This document shows positions 1-8,861 of a DNA stretch of 64,000 nt, piece by piece. The translations under genes and the position numbers were made by a program. Each line of letters opens with the position of its first letter. The stretch's first letter is position 1. A model generated the notes under the pieces. The model searched no databases and was not told the origin of the DNA. It saw only the letters and a list, made by a program, of their open reading frames with translations. This DNA comes from an uncultured Haliea sp. (GTDB lineage Bacteria > Pseudomonadota > Gammaproteobacteria > Pseudomonadales > Halieaceae): contig CAJXUQ010000008.1 in NCBI GenBank assembly GCA_913061145.1, forward strand, positions 62,001 to 126,000. The letters run 5' to 3'.

Positions 1-454
1 CACCGCGATGCGTACCGCGCCGCGTTGCAGCGAAAAAGGGCCCTTCGATGTGCAGCCCGAGTACGCTCGCTGCAGCGGGGTTGTCGCCCGCCTGAACGGT
101 GCGCACCGCGTCGGCGCCTGCGCGCAGAACGTCGGGCGCGTCACTGATCAGGGTGGGCAGCACGGCGGTGGTGCCGTAGCGGCGATGGCTCGTGGCTATC
201 TGCAGCAGGCTGTCCACGGTGGGCGCGTTGTTGAACTGCACGCCGCCACCGCCGTTGACCTGAAGGTCGACAAAACCGGGTACCAGCATGCCATCGGGTA
301 CGGTCTCGCGGGGCAGCTCGGGAGGCAGGCTGGCAATCGGCACCCGGTTGACGATGCGCTCTCCCGCGAGCAACAGGGCACTGTCTTCATGCCAGCGCTC
401 GCCGTCAAACAGGCGGGATACGCAGATTGCGCGATCGGTGCTGAAAGTGTTCAT
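1..454 (-). CDS. nagA: N-acetylglucosamine-6-phosphate deacetylase, N-terminal part (cut by window edge)
   Basis: Only the first 151 codons lie in the window; the rest runs off the left edge. The family removes the acetyl group from GlcNAc-6-phosphate in the cytoplasm, the step that feeds amino sugars from chitin or peptidoglycan into glycolysis. The translation shows the family's amidohydrolase entry PGFVDLQVNGGGG (about residues 46-58) and the metal-site segment GLHIEGPFF (about residues 135-143), where the Glu is a metal ligand. The ATG at 454 is preceded by an AGGAG eight bases upstream, which fixes the start. The gene diverges from the acylase gene at 592. Family assignment is firm; the missing C-terminal half cannot be judged. 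Confidence 0.88.
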   Translation of the reverse strand, partial: MNTFSTDRAICVSRLFDGERWHEDSALLLAGERIVNRVPIASLPPELPRETVPDGMLVPGFVDLQVNGGGGVQFNNAPTVDSLLQIATSHRRYGTTAVLPTLISDAPDVLRAGADAVRTVQAGDNPAAASVLGLHIEGPFFAATRRGTHRG

Positions 455-591
455 GCGGTGCGCTCCTGTCCCTGTTGCGCCCCGAATTTTGAGCGTCGGT
501 GTGCGCGAAACTAGCGTTCATTAGTGTTATGCTCGCAGCAATCCGGCGACGCCGTTAGCGCGTAATCTCAACCCATAATAAGAGGTTTTGC

Positions 592-3036
592 ATGCCCTCA
601 CGTACAGTTCTCGCGGCGTCCCTGTGCATTGTGCTGGCCGCCTGTTCCGACTCCAGCGACCAGCTTGTGCCCCCGCCTCCGCCACCTGAACCGGAACTCA
701 CCTATTCTGCTGAAATCCGCCGTACTGAGTATGGCATACCGCACATCCGTGCCGAGGATTGGGGCAGCCTGGGCTACGGCTTCGGTTACGCCTACGCGCA
801 GGATAACTACTGTGTGGCGATGCGTGAAATCGTCTTCGCTGCCGGCCGTTCGGCTGAGCTCATGGGGGAGGAGATGGGCAATGTCGAATCGGACTTCCTG
901 TTTCGCTTTCTCAACGGTGACAAGGACGCTTTCGCCGAGGAGTTTGTCTCGGCCCTGCCACAGTTTGCCCGTGATCTCGCCGAGGGTTACAGCCGGGGCA
1001 TGAATCGCTACCTGGAAGAAACCGGTCTCGATAACCTGCCCGAAGGCGATTATGGCTGTCGCAACGCGGACTGGGTATACCCCATCGACAGTGTGGACCT
1101 GTTCCTGTTCCTGCGCCGAGAGGCGCTGCGTGGCAGCTCGGAGCAGGGTTTGTTCCGGCGCGCGATTCTGGCCACCACAGGCCCTGATGAAGGTGCCGCA
1201 CCCGCCCCTGATGCGCTGGACGATGCCGTGCGCGCGCTGCAGGATGCCGCCGTAGCGCTGCGCGATATTGACCGCGGCAGCAACGGTTTGGCCCTGGGTC
1301 GCGATGCCACCCGCAGTGGCAAGGGCATGTTGTTGGGAAATCCGCACCAACCCTGGTTCGGCAGCGGTGCCTGGTATCAGGCTCATCTGACGCTGCCGGG
1401 GGTGTACGATGTCGCCGGTGCTGCACTGCACGGCTTCCCCTTTATCGGTATTGGTTTCAACCGGGACGTGGCATGGACGCATACGGTGTCACTGGCCAAC
1501 CGCTTCAGTCTCTACGAACTGAAGCTCAACCCCGACAACCCGCTGCAGTATGACTACGACGGTGAATGGCGAGACATCGTACCGCAGACCGTGACCATCC
1601 AGGTGCGCCAGCCTGATGGCAGCCTGCAGGATCGTGAGCAGGTCTTCTATGTGTCGCACTATGGCCCGGTGGTTAACCTGAAGGGGGTGACGTCGCTGTT
1701 GGACGGCTGGCCGATGTTCAACGGCTCTGTACTTGCGTTTCGCGATGCCAATATCCTCACCGGGATTCGCGGTATAGAACAGTGGATCACCAAGGGGCAG
1801 GCGGGCTCAATCGAAGAGTACGTTGATGCCCTCCAGAGCATCGGTAATCCGGTGTTCCATGAACTGGCGGCTGACCGGGCGGGCCAGGCGTTCTACGGCG
1901 AGCTGTCAGCGGTGCCCTTTGTCACCCAGGCCCAGCTCGATCGCTGTATCAACGGTGTGGTCGGGCCCCTGCTGGCGGCTGCGACCACCAACGTCATCCT
2001 GTCGCTGGACGGCTCCGATCCGGCCTGCGAGTGGGGTACGGACCCCGAAGCCCCACCGGGCAGCAACCTGTACGGTGGCTCCAGCCTGCCGCAGCTGCTG
2101 ACCACAGACTATGTAGGCAACAGCAACAACAGTTACTGGCTGTCCGATGCCAACAATCCCCTGGAGGGCTTCCCGGTCATCATGGGGCCAGTCGGGTATG
2201 AGCGGCAGCAACAGTTCCTGCGCACCCGCATTGGCCACATCATGGTGGAGGAGCGCAAGCAGGCCACCGATGGTCTGGATTCGGAGCCGCTGTTCAACCT
2301 GGAGACCCTCAAGGGCCTGATGTACGCAAACCGCGTTTATGGTGCGGAGGTCGTGCTGGATGACGTGCTGGCCATTTGCGCCACTGAGGCTGCCGCGCCG
2401 GTCCTGCAGGCCTGCAACGTCCTTGCCGGCTGGGATCGCCGGGTCAACGTGGACAGCCGGGGTGCACAGATTTTCACCGAGTTCTGGAAAGAGATCAGCG
2501 ATGAACTCGGCAACAGGTTCCAGAACATTGTACAGAGTGACGAGTTCTGGGCAGTGGATTTCAATCCGGAGGATCCGCTTAACACGCCATCCGGCATTGA
2601 CCTGGGCGTACCGGCCAACAGCGCGCGGGTGGTCAATGCACTGGCCGTGGCGGGCGAGAGGCTGGCAGCGGCCGGTGTGCCGCTGGACGCGCCCTGGGGC
2701 GAGGTGCAGGTACTGGAACGCAACGGTGTGCGTGTGCCTATCCACGGTGGCTCGGGCACCATGGGCGTGTATGGGGCCATCAGTGCGGCCTTGCGCGACA
2801 CCGGCTATGTCAATCCGGGCAGCGGCAATTCCTATATCCAGGCGGTAACCTGGGACGATTCGGAGTGCCCCATTGCCGATGTGATCCTGGTTCCCTCGCA
2901 GTCCACCAATCCCGAATCGCCGCACTTTGCCGACCAGACCGAGCTCTATGCGAACAAACAGTGGGTGCGCTTCCCCTACTGCGAAGCGGATATCGCCGCC
3001 CAGCAGATTGGGGAGACATTGATTCTGCAGGAATAG
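592..3036 (+). CDS. Penicillin acylase family lipoprotein (aculeacin/AHL acylase-like)
   Basis: This is an 814-residue precursor of an N-terminal-nucleophile amidase that hydrolyses an amide bond to release an acyl chain or side chain. A lipoprotein signal ends in the lipobox LAAC (Cys18), followed by a proline-rich linker, so the protein is probably exported and lipid-anchored. The alpha chain carries the family start (RTEYGIPHIRAEDWGSLGYG). The autoproteolysis site is the Gly229-Ser230 step in RGSNGLALG, making Ser230 the new N-terminus and nucleophile of the beta chain. The following GNPHQPWFG and the later NSNNSYWLSD motif fit the family. RBS AGAGG precedes the ATG. Substrate (beta-lactam, acyl-homoserine lactone, lipopeptide) cannot be decided from sequence. 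Confidence 0.88.
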   Translation: MPSRTVLAASLCIVLAACSDSSDQLVPPPPPPEPELTYSAEIRRTEYGIPHIRAEDWGSLGYGFGYAYAQDNYCVAMREIVFAAGRSAELMGEEMGNVESDFLFRFLNGDKDAFAEEFVSALPQFARDLAEGYSRGMNRYLEETGLDNLPEGDYGCRNADWVYPIDSVDLFLFLRREALRGSSEQGLFRRAILATTGPDEGAAPAPDALDDAVRALQDAAVALRDIDRGSNGLALGRDATRSGKGMLLGNPHQPWFGSGAWYQAHLTLPGVYDVAGAALHGFPFIGIGFNRDVAWTHTVSLANRFSLYELKLNPDNPLQYDYDGEWRDIVPQTVTIQVRQPDGSLQDREQVFYVSHYGPVVNLKGVTSLLDGWPMFNGSVLAFRDANILTGIRGIEQWITKGQAGSIEEYVDALQSIGNPVFHELAADRAGQAFYGELSAVPFVTQAQLDRCINGVVGPLLAAATTNVILSLDGSDPACEWGTDPEAPPGSNLYGGSSLPQLLTTDYVGNSNNSYWLSDANNPLEGFPVIMGPVGYERQQQFLRTRIGHIMVEERKQATDGLDSEPLFNLETLKGLMYANRVYGAEVVLDDVLAICATEAAAPVLQACNVLAGWDRRVNVDSRGAQIFTEFWKEISDELGNRFQNIVQSDEFWAVDFNPEDPLNTPSGIDLGVPANSARVVNALAVAGERLAAAGVPLDAPWGEVQVLERNGVRVPIHGGSGTMGVYGAISAALRDTGYVNPGSGNSYIQAVTWDDSECPIADVILVPSQSTNPESPHFADQTELYANKQWVRFPYCEADIAAQQIGETLILQE

Positions 3037-3090
3037 CCCCGGAGCGCATCCGGGCGTGGTCCGTGCGCCACCCGGGTGCGTATTGTGTGC

Positions 3091-4629
3091 ATGCCTGCAT
3101 CGCGCCTTGTTCTCGTGCTGGGAGACCAGCTGTCCCTCGCCAACCCCGCTATCGCCAGCGCTGATCCCGGGGAGGATCTGTTGTTGCTGGCGGAAGTCGC
3201 TGAGGAAGCGAGTTACGTGCCACACAACCGGCACAAGATCGCGCTGATTTTCTCTGCGATGCGGCATTTTGCCGAGGAGCTGCGGGCGCGCGGTTTTCAG
3301 GTGCACTACATTCGCCTCGCGGACGGCGTGCCCTCCCTGCAGGCGGCGCTGGCGCAGGTGATGGAGCGCCACCCCTGCGCAACTGTGCGGGTCTGCGAGC
3401 CCGGTGAGTACCGGCTGCGCTTGGCCATGGCCGGGTGGCCGCAGGCGCTGGGTATCGAGCTGGAAATGCTGGAAGACAGCCGGTTTCTGGCCAGTCATGG
3501 CGAGTTTCGTGCATGGGCGCAGGGCCGCAAGCAGCTGCGGATGGAATACTTCTACCGTGACATGCGGCGCCGCTACGGCGTATTGCTGGAAACGGATGGG
3601 CAACCCGCGGGTGGTCGCTGGAACTACGATCAGGAAAACCGCGTTGGCTGGCGCCAGCAGCGCGAGATCCCGCAACGCCGCAGGCTTCAACAGTCTGCCC
3701 TGACCCGCGAGGTGCTCGCCGAGGTGGCAGAGGCTTTTCCCAGCAATCCCGGCGATCTGCAGCAGTTCAACTACGCCTGCACGGCCACAGAGGCCCGTAG
3801 CGAGTTCGACTGGTTTTTGCGGCACGCGTTGCCCGATTTCGGTAGGTATCAGGATGGGCTGACAGAGGCGTCGCCCTGGCTGTTTCACAGCAAGATTTCC
3901 ATGTACCTGAATATCGGCCTGCTGGAGCCGCTGGAGCTGTGTCGCGATGTGGAACAGGCATGGCACGACGGCCACTGCAGCCTCTCTGCTGCAGAGGGCT
4001 TCATCCGCCAGATTCTCGGATGGCGCGAATATGTGCGAGGCGTGTACTGGCTGCTGATGCCGGACTACGCCGAAGGTAATGGCCTGGACGCCCGGATGCC
4101 GTTGCCGGCGTTTTTCTGGAATGCTGAAACCGACCTGCGGTGTTTACAGCGCGCATTGGCACAGAGCCTTGATCTCGGTTACGCCCACCACATACAGCGT
4201 CTGATGGTCATCGGCAACTTCGCCCTGCTGGCAGGCCTGGACGTGAAGGCAGTGTGCGAGTGGTATCTGGCCGTCTACGTGGACGCCTTTGAATGGGTGG
4301 AACTGCCCAACACACTGGGTATGGCCCTGCATGCCGATGGGGGTGTCATGGCCAGCAAGCCTTATGCGGCCAGTGGTAAATATATCCAGCGCCAGGGTGA
4401 CCATTGCAAGGAGTGTCGCTACACACCCTCACGCATGACTGGAGAGGGCGCCTGCCCCTACAACGCGCTGTACTGGCGTTTTATCGACCGGCACCTTGAT
4501 GCGTTGTCGGAGAACCCGCGCATGGGCCTGATCACGGCGAACTGGCGCAAGCGCAGTGCCGCGGATCGCGAGGCTATCGTCGCCTGGGCCGATCAGGCTC
4601 TGCAGCAGCTGGTGGGTCCGCCAGGCTGA
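3091..4629 (+). CDS. Fe-S cluster photolyase/cryptochrome (PhrB / FeS-BCP type)
   Basis: A 512-residue flavoprotein of the prokaryotic iron-sulfur photolyase class, which repairs (6-4) pyrimidine photoproducts using light. The N-terminus RLVLVLGDQLS is the family's antenna-domain start. Four cysteines that can hold the [4Fe-4S] cluster are seen at C351, C439, C442 and C455 in this numbering. As recalled, Agrobacterium PhrB uses C350, C438, C441 and C454, a constant offset of one, which supports the ATG at 3091 over the in-frame GTG at 3076. No clear Shine-Dalgarno is visible. The 3' end overlaps the convergent DUF2256 gene by 56 bases. Confidence 0.9.
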   Translation: MPASRLVLVLGDQLSLANPAIASADPGEDLLLLAEVAEEASYVPHNRHKIALIFSAMRHFAEELRARGFQVHYIRLADGVPSLQAALAQVMERHPCATVRVCEPGEYRLRLAMAGWPQALGIELEMLEDSRFLASHGEFRAWAQGRKQLRMEYFYRDMRRRYGVLLETDGQPAGGRWNYDQENRVGWRQQREIPQRRRLQQSALTREVLAEVAEAFPSNPGDLQQFNYACTATEARSEFDWFLRHALPDFGRYQDGLTEASPWLFHSKISMYLNIGLLEPLELCRDVEQAWHDGHCSLSAAEGFIRQILGWREYVRGVYWLLMPDYAEGNGLDARMPLPAFFWNAETDLRCLQRALAQSLDLGYAHHIQRLMVIGNFALLAGLDVKAVCEWYLAVYVDAFEWVELPNTLGMALHADGGVMASKPYAASGKYIQRQGDHCKECRYTPSRMTGEGACPYNALYWRFIDRHLDALSENPRMGLITANWRKRSAADREAIVAWADQALQQLVGPPG

Positions 4630-4762
4630 CGCTGTTGCGCCGGCTTGCGCAGCGTCGGGAGCAGTAGCGAACCTGTTCCCAATTGAGGCGCCAGCGCGCT
4701 CGCCACTGGAACGGCCTCGCACACACCGGGCACAGTTTGCTGGGGCGCTCAGCCCGGCCCAC
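4574..4762 (-). CDS. DUF2256 small cysteine-rich protein
   Basis: A 62-residue basic protein whose core CPVCARPFQWRARW...VRYCSRRCASRR matches the DUF2256 pattern: two cysteine pairs able to bind a metal ion, an aromatic/basic centre and a basic tail. The family is short, uncharacterised and, as I recall, often found beside photolyase/cryptochrome genes. Here it starts 14 bases before the DASH photolyase gene ends (ATG at 4762, photolyase stop at 4749) on the same strand, so the two are probably co-translated. Its 3' end overlaps the convergent Fe-S photolyase gene. Wrong-frame reads rarely show this motif spacing, so I take it as a real gene. A role in light-dependent repair is inference from context. 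Confidence 0.82.
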   Translation of the reverse strand: MGRAERPSKLCPVCARPFQWRARWRLNWEQVRYCSRRCASRRNSVSLADPPAAAEPDRPRRR

Positions 4763-6083
4763 GATCGCCCTCCGGTGCAGTCGGCATCAGGGGCCAGTCG
4801 GCGGCATCGGTCACGTACAGCGGCTGTTTTGGCCGCTGTCCGCCCCATTTGGTCGTGAAAAGCCCCTCCGGGTCGTGCTCTGCCGCCTGCTTCGCCTGGT
4901 TGAAGCGGCGCCCACCGCGCGGGTCGCAGCCGACTCCGGCGATGTACTGCCAATTGCCGTAGTTACTGCCCACATCGTAGTCGATGAGGTGCTTCTCAAA
5001 GAACGCGGCGCCGTAGCGCCAGTCCAGTCCCAGCTCGTGGATCAGGCAGCTGGCGCTGATCTGCCGACCGCGGTTACTCATCCAGCCGGTCGCCAGCAGC
5101 TGGCGCTGCAGTGCGTTGACCAGCGGAAAGTCAGTATCACCCTGGCACCAGCGGGCAAAGGCCCTTGGATCGAAGGTGCAGAAGCGATTGTTGCGCCCGG
5201 TGCCGAGTCCCTCAAATCGAAACAGCAGCTGCCGGTCCTCCAGGGCGCGCCAGTGAAAAAACTCACGCCAAAGCAGTTCAACGACCAGCCAGTGTGTAGA
5301 CTCGTTGGCCCCCTGCGCGGCCTCGAAACGGTACACGGCGTGCGCGACTTCCCGCGGAGAGAGCGCGCCTCCGGCCAGCCAGGGCGAGAGGGTGCTGGAA
5401 CCGGTCAGTGGATCCAGGCAATTCCGGGTTTCCTTGTAGCGTGCGAGGGCCTGCTCACCGAACGTGAACTGCTGCAGTCTGCGTTGCCCGGCGCGGCTGC
5501 CACCGCGCAGCGGCAGGGCGGTGTGCGGCGCAACGGGTGCAGCGGGCAGCGGGGCGAAGGTCAGGCCCGCCGGTGGGGGCGGCAGTTGACCAGGGGCTTC
5601 CAGAGGGTGATCGACGGTCAGCGCTTCGACCGCCCTGCGAAACGGTGTGAACTGCATGGGCAGGTCTTCCAGTGCAAAGGGCAGTTGCTGGCGCCGGAAC
5701 AGGGTGTTGCCACCGTGCACCTGCAACGGAATCGACAGGCGCTGGCGCACGCGCTCCAGCTGCTGATCCTCATACACGCCAGCGCAACGGCTGGTACCTA
5801 CCCGGTCAATACGCCACTGGCGCACCAGCTCGGGCAACAGGGTCTCCGGCTGACCCTGGAGCACCAGCACGTCCTGCCCGAGGGGGCCGAGCTGTTCCCG
5901 CAGGTCCTGCAGGTGCTCCAGCGTGACACGCTGGCGCTGCTTGCCAATGCCGCGCAGATTGCACCACGGCCGGGGCTCCTGCCAGATGTAGATCAGCAGG
6001 AGCTCTGTGGCTGCCGCATGGGCCATGAGCCCCGGGTTGTCCTGCAGACGCAGGTCGTTCTGTAGCCAGTAGAGTTCGCGCAT
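4749..6083 (-). CDS. DASH-type cryptochrome/DNA photolyase
   Basis: A 444-residue flavin photolyase. The N-terminal antenna domain begins MRELYWLQNDLRLQDNPGL. The C-terminal FAD domain has GWMSNRGRQ, DYDVGSNYGNWQY and DPRGGRRFNQAKQ, which are hallmarks of the DASH branch rather than of class I CPD photolyases. DASH proteins repair cyclobutane dimers in single-stranded DNA and may also sense blue light. The open frame extends upstream to 6602, but that part overlaps the divergent flavin oxidoreductase gene and lacks family similarity, so the ATG at 6083 is chosen. It is followed by the overlapping DUF2256 gene. Confidence 0.9.
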   Translation of the reverse strand: MRELYWLQNDLRLQDNPGLMAHAAATELLLIYIWQEPRPWCNLRGIGKQRQRVTLEHLQDLREQLGPLGQDVLVLQGQPETLLPELVRQWRIDRVGTSRCAGVYEDQQLERVRQRLSIPLQVHGGNTLFRRQQLPFALEDLPMQFTPFRRAVEALTVDHPLEAPGQLPPPPAGLTFAPLPAAPVAPHTALPLRGGSRAGQRRLQQFTFGEQALARYKETRNCLDPLTGSSTLSPWLAGGALSPREVAHAVYRFEAAQGANESTHWLVVELLWREFFHWRALEDRQLLFRFEGLGTGRNNRFCTFDPRAFARWCQGDTDFPLVNALQRQLLATGWMSNRGRQISASCLIHELGLDWRYGAAFFEKHLIDYDVGSNYGNWQYIAGVGCDPRGGRRFNQAKQAAEHDPEGLFTTKWGGQRPKQPLYVTDAADWPLMPTAPEGDRGPG

Positions 6084-6160
6084 GGTTCCGCCGTCTGGGT
6101 CTGTTCCCTGTGTACGCAGGCGGGCTCTACGCAGATTGAAAGCCTCTTCTGCGCGTCTTG

Positions 6161-6186
6161 TCCGGGGCCTGCAGTGCAGGTCCGGG
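6161..6186. promoter_or_regulatory. Palindrome with flanking direct repeats in divergent intergenic region
   Basis: CCTGCA-G-TGCAGG (6168-6180) is a perfect 6+1+6 palindrome flanked on both sides by TCCGGG (6161-6166 and 6181-6186). It lies between the divergent starts of the DASH photolyase (6083) and the flavin oxidoreductase (6285), so it could be an operator for either. The rest of this 201-base gap shows no clear promoter or RNA gene. Confidence 0.35.
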
Positions 6187-6284
6187 ATACCGTGGTGGCC
6201 GCCATATTTGCTTTTTCGCGGCTGGTGTTGGGCTATCGGCTGGTATACGCTGCCGCGCAGGTTTGAATCCCCTCTGGAGCCCGT

Positions 6285-7394
6285 ATGCCTGCGACCAACG
6301 CCCTTCTGCAACCCATCAACCTCGGTGGGCTTGCGCTGCGTAACCGGGTCGTGATGGCACCAATGACCCGCAATTTTTCCCCGGGGAATGTCCCGGGGGA
6401 CGCGGTGGTAGAGTACTACCGTCGTCGTGCCGAGGGCGGTACAGGCCTGATTATTACCGAGGGTACCTGCGTGGGCCACATCGCGGCCAACGGCTACCCG
6501 GATGTACCCTATTTCCACGGTGAGGCGTCCCTGGCGGGCTGGCGGCGGGTTGCCGACGCCGTCCACGCCGAGGGTGGAAAAATAGCGCCGCAGCTGTGGC
6601 ACGTGGGTGGCATGCGCAGCGCCGGAGTGATGCCCGAGGGCGATGTGCCGGGCTACACGCCCTCAGGTATGAATGTCCCGGGCAGGGTGAACCGGCATGC
6701 GATGACGCAGCAGGACGTCGACGACGTGGTTGCCGCATTCGCGCGGGCTGCTGCGGACGCCAAGGCCTGTGGTTTCGACGCCGTGGAGCTGCACGGCGCC
6801 CACGGGTACCTGATTGACCAGTTTTTCTGGGAGGGCACCAATCAGCGCGAGGATGCCTATGGTGGCAGCCTGGCAAAGCGTTCCCGCTTTGCGGTAGACA
6901 TCATCCAGGCGGTGCGCCGCGCTGTCGGGGACGGCTTCCCGATCATCTTCCGCTTCTCGCAGTGGAAACAGCAGGATTTCAGCGCACGGCTGGTCAAGGA
7001 TCCCGCTGAGCTCGATCAGTTTCTGGCGCCGTTGACAGCGGCGGGCGTGGATATCTTTCACTGCTCGACGCGTCGCTTCTGGGAGCCGGAGTTCGCAGGC
7101 TCCACGCTCAACCTGGCCGGCTGGACCCGTAAACTCACTGGCAAGCCGACCATTACCGTGGGCAGTGTTGGCCTCAACGCGGACTTCATACCCAAACCCG
7201 GTGAAACCACGTTCCGGGAGGCGGAGCCTGCCAGTCTCGACGAGTTGTTGCGGCGGCTGGATGCGGGTGAGTTCGATTTGGTGGCAGTCGGCCGGGCGCT
7301 GATCGCCAACCCAGACTGGGTACAGCAAGTCGCCGCGGACAACCTGGCGCAGGTGCGTGCCTTTCGTAAAGAAGATCTTGCAAGCCTCGCGTGA
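6285..7394 (+). CDS. NADH:flavin oxidoreductase, Old Yellow Enzyme family
   Basis: A 369-residue FMN-dependent ene-reductase, expected to reduce activated C=C bonds with NAD(P)H in the cytoplasm. The TIM-barrel start LGGLALRNRVVMAPMTR, the active-site pair in ELHGAHGYL and the following QREDAYGGS with RSRF are all family motifs. An RBS (GGAG) precedes the ATG. It is the first of four same-strand genes: the ATP-grasp gene starts 12 bases after its stop. The natural substrate is not predictable. Confidence 0.9.
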   Translation: MPATNALLQPINLGGLALRNRVVMAPMTRNFSPGNVPGDAVVEYYRRRAEGGTGLIITEGTCVGHIAANGYPDVPYFHGEASLAGWRRVADAVHAEGGKIAPQLWHVGGMRSAGVMPEGDVPGYTPSGMNVPGRVNRHAMTQQDVDDVVAAFARAAADAKACGFDAVELHGAHGYLIDQFFWEGTNQREDAYGGSLAKRSRFAVDIIQAVRRAVGDGFPIIFRFSQWKQQDFSARLVKDPAELDQFLAPLTAAGVDIFHCSTRRFWEPEFAGSTLNLAGWTRKLTGKPTITVGSVGLNADFIPKPGETTFREAEPASLDELLRRLDAGEFDLVAVGRALIANPDWVQQVAADNLAQVRAFRKEDLASLA

Positions 7395-7406
7395 GGGGGA
7401 TGCGCT

Positions 7407-8861
7407 ATGTATAAAACCATTATTGTCGTTGATGAAGACGATTTCGCCCTGGCCTCGGATGAACTGGAGGTGGTCTCCTTCGAGCGCTACCTGGTCGACT
7501 TCCCCAAGCGCAATGAGCCCAAGACCCGCCTTATCAACCTGTGTGACACCGAGTACTACCTGAGCCGGGGATATTATTGTTCCCTGCTCGCGGAAGCGCG
7601 CCAGCACAAGGTGTTGCCCAGCGTCAGTGCAATCAACGATTTGCGTGACCTGACACTGGGGCCGGATGACGACGTCAATCTGACGGCATTTGACGTGGCC
7701 TCCCTGCAGGAAGGCGAGACGCGGGAGTTTCTCGCCTATTTTGGCTGGACCGAGGATGAGCGCTGGCGCAAGTCCGTGCGCAATCTGTTTGAGCGCTACC
7801 CGGCACCGATACTGCGGTTTCGTCTGGCGCTGGAGAACGGCAGCCCCCGCCTGACCGTGCGCCGCCACGGATACACACATCTTACCGATGTCGAGCGCGG
7901 CCTGTTCCAGCAGCGCCTGAAGACCTTTACCGAACAGGTGTGGCGTACCTCGTCGAATCGCAAGCCCCTGCGCTGGGATCTGGCAATTCTGGTCAACCCC
8001 GACGAGGCCATTCCGCCCAGCGATGCCGAGGCGATCAAGCGCTTTATCAAGGCCGCGGCGAAGCTGGGAATGCACGCAGAAACCATCACCGCACAGCAGG
8101 CCGGCCAGATCGCGCAGTACGATGCGCTGTTTATCCGCGAGACGACGGCAATTGACCACCATACTTACCGGCTGGCGCGCAAAGCAGAGCGTGAGGGCCT
8201 CGTGGTGATTGATGACTCGGCGTCGATTCTGCGCTGCTGTAACAAGGTGTTCCTGCACGACGCGTTCAGCTATCACCGGGTGCCCTCCCTGAAAACGCGC
8301 ACGGTGATTGGTACGTCGGAAGCCGAGCTGGATGAGATCGAAGCCCAGTTCAGTTACCCCTGCATTCTGAAGTTGCCCGAAGGCGCCTTCTCCAAGGGCA
8401 TATACAAGGTCGCAAACCGGGAGGAACTGGCCCACCGGCTGCGCGAATTGCTCAGTAATACTGCGCTGGTGCTGGTGCAGGAGTACATGTACACCGATTT
8501 CGACTGGCGTGTGGGAGTGCTCGCAGGACGGGCTATCTATGCCTGCCGTTACCACATGGCGCGGGATCACTGGCAGATCTACAACCACGGCGCGAAACGC
8601 TTTTCCTCAGGTGGTTTCGAAACCCTGCCCACCTTCGAGGTCCCCAAAGTGGTGCTGGACGCGGCCCTGAAGGCATCGCGTGTGGTCGGCAAGGGGTTAT
8701 ACGGCGTGGATATCAAACAGAAGGGGCAACAGGTCTACGTGATGGAGGTGAATGATAACCCCAGCATTGAGCACGACGTGGAGGATGCCTATCTCGGCAA
8801 GGAACTGTACATGTTGATCATGGCAGAGTTTCAGCAGCGTCTGGAGCAGCGCGGCCGGTGA
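7407..8861 (+). CDS. RimK-like ATP-grasp ligase with RLAN N-terminal domain
   Basis: A 484-residue protein. About the first 160 residues resemble the RimK-like ATP-grasp N-terminal (RLAN) domain. The C-terminal part (about 200-480) is an ATP-grasp ligase with the Mg/ATP segment VMEVNDNPSIEHDVED near the end. RimK relatives use ATP to form amide bonds, classically adding glutamate to a protein or peptide carboxylate. Stand-alone RLAN-RimK proteins are predicted amidoligases of unknown substrate. The gene overlaps the next one (2OG dioxygenase) by four bases at GTGA, so the pair is translationally coupled. A glutamate dehydrogenase gene follows, in keeping with glutamate as a possible substrate (inference). 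Confidence 0.85.
   Translation: MYKTIIVVDEDDFALASDELEVVSFERYLVDFPKRNEPKTRLINLCDTEYYLSRGYYCSLLAEARQHKVLPSVSAINDLRDLTLGPDDDVNLTAFDVASLQEGETREFLAYFGWTEDERWRKSVRNLFERYPAPILRFRLALENGSPRLTVRRHGYTHLTDVERGLFQQRLKTFTEQVWRTSSNRKPLRWDLAILVNPDEAIPPSDAEAIKRFIKAAAKLGMHAETITAQQAGQIAQYDALFIRETTAIDHHTYRLARKAEREGLVVIDDSASILRCCNKVFLHDAFSYHRVPSLKTRTVIGTSEAELDEIEAQFSYPCILKLPEGAFSKGIYKVANREELAHRLRELLSNTALVLVQEYMYTDFDWRVGVLAGRAIYACRYHMARDHWQIYNHGAKRFSSGGFETLPTFEVPKVVLDAALKASRVVGKGLYGVDIKQKGQQVYVMEVNDNPSIEHDVEDAYLGKELYMLIMAEFQQRLEQRGR

Noticed and set aside
3076..3090. GTG start of the Fe-S photolyase
   Set aside because: The ATG at 3091 places the four cluster cysteines at a constant offset of one from the known family member, and the extra five residues add nothing.
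1906..3975. A 689-codon open frame on the minus strand
   Set aside because: It lies antisense to the acylase and Fe-S photolyase genes, both with clear family motifs. GC-rich codon use leaves the opposite frames open; the translation shows no family features.
6663..8588. A 641-codon open frame on the minus strand
   Set aside because: Antisense to the OYE and ATP-grasp genes and without recognisable motifs; a GC-skew shadow.
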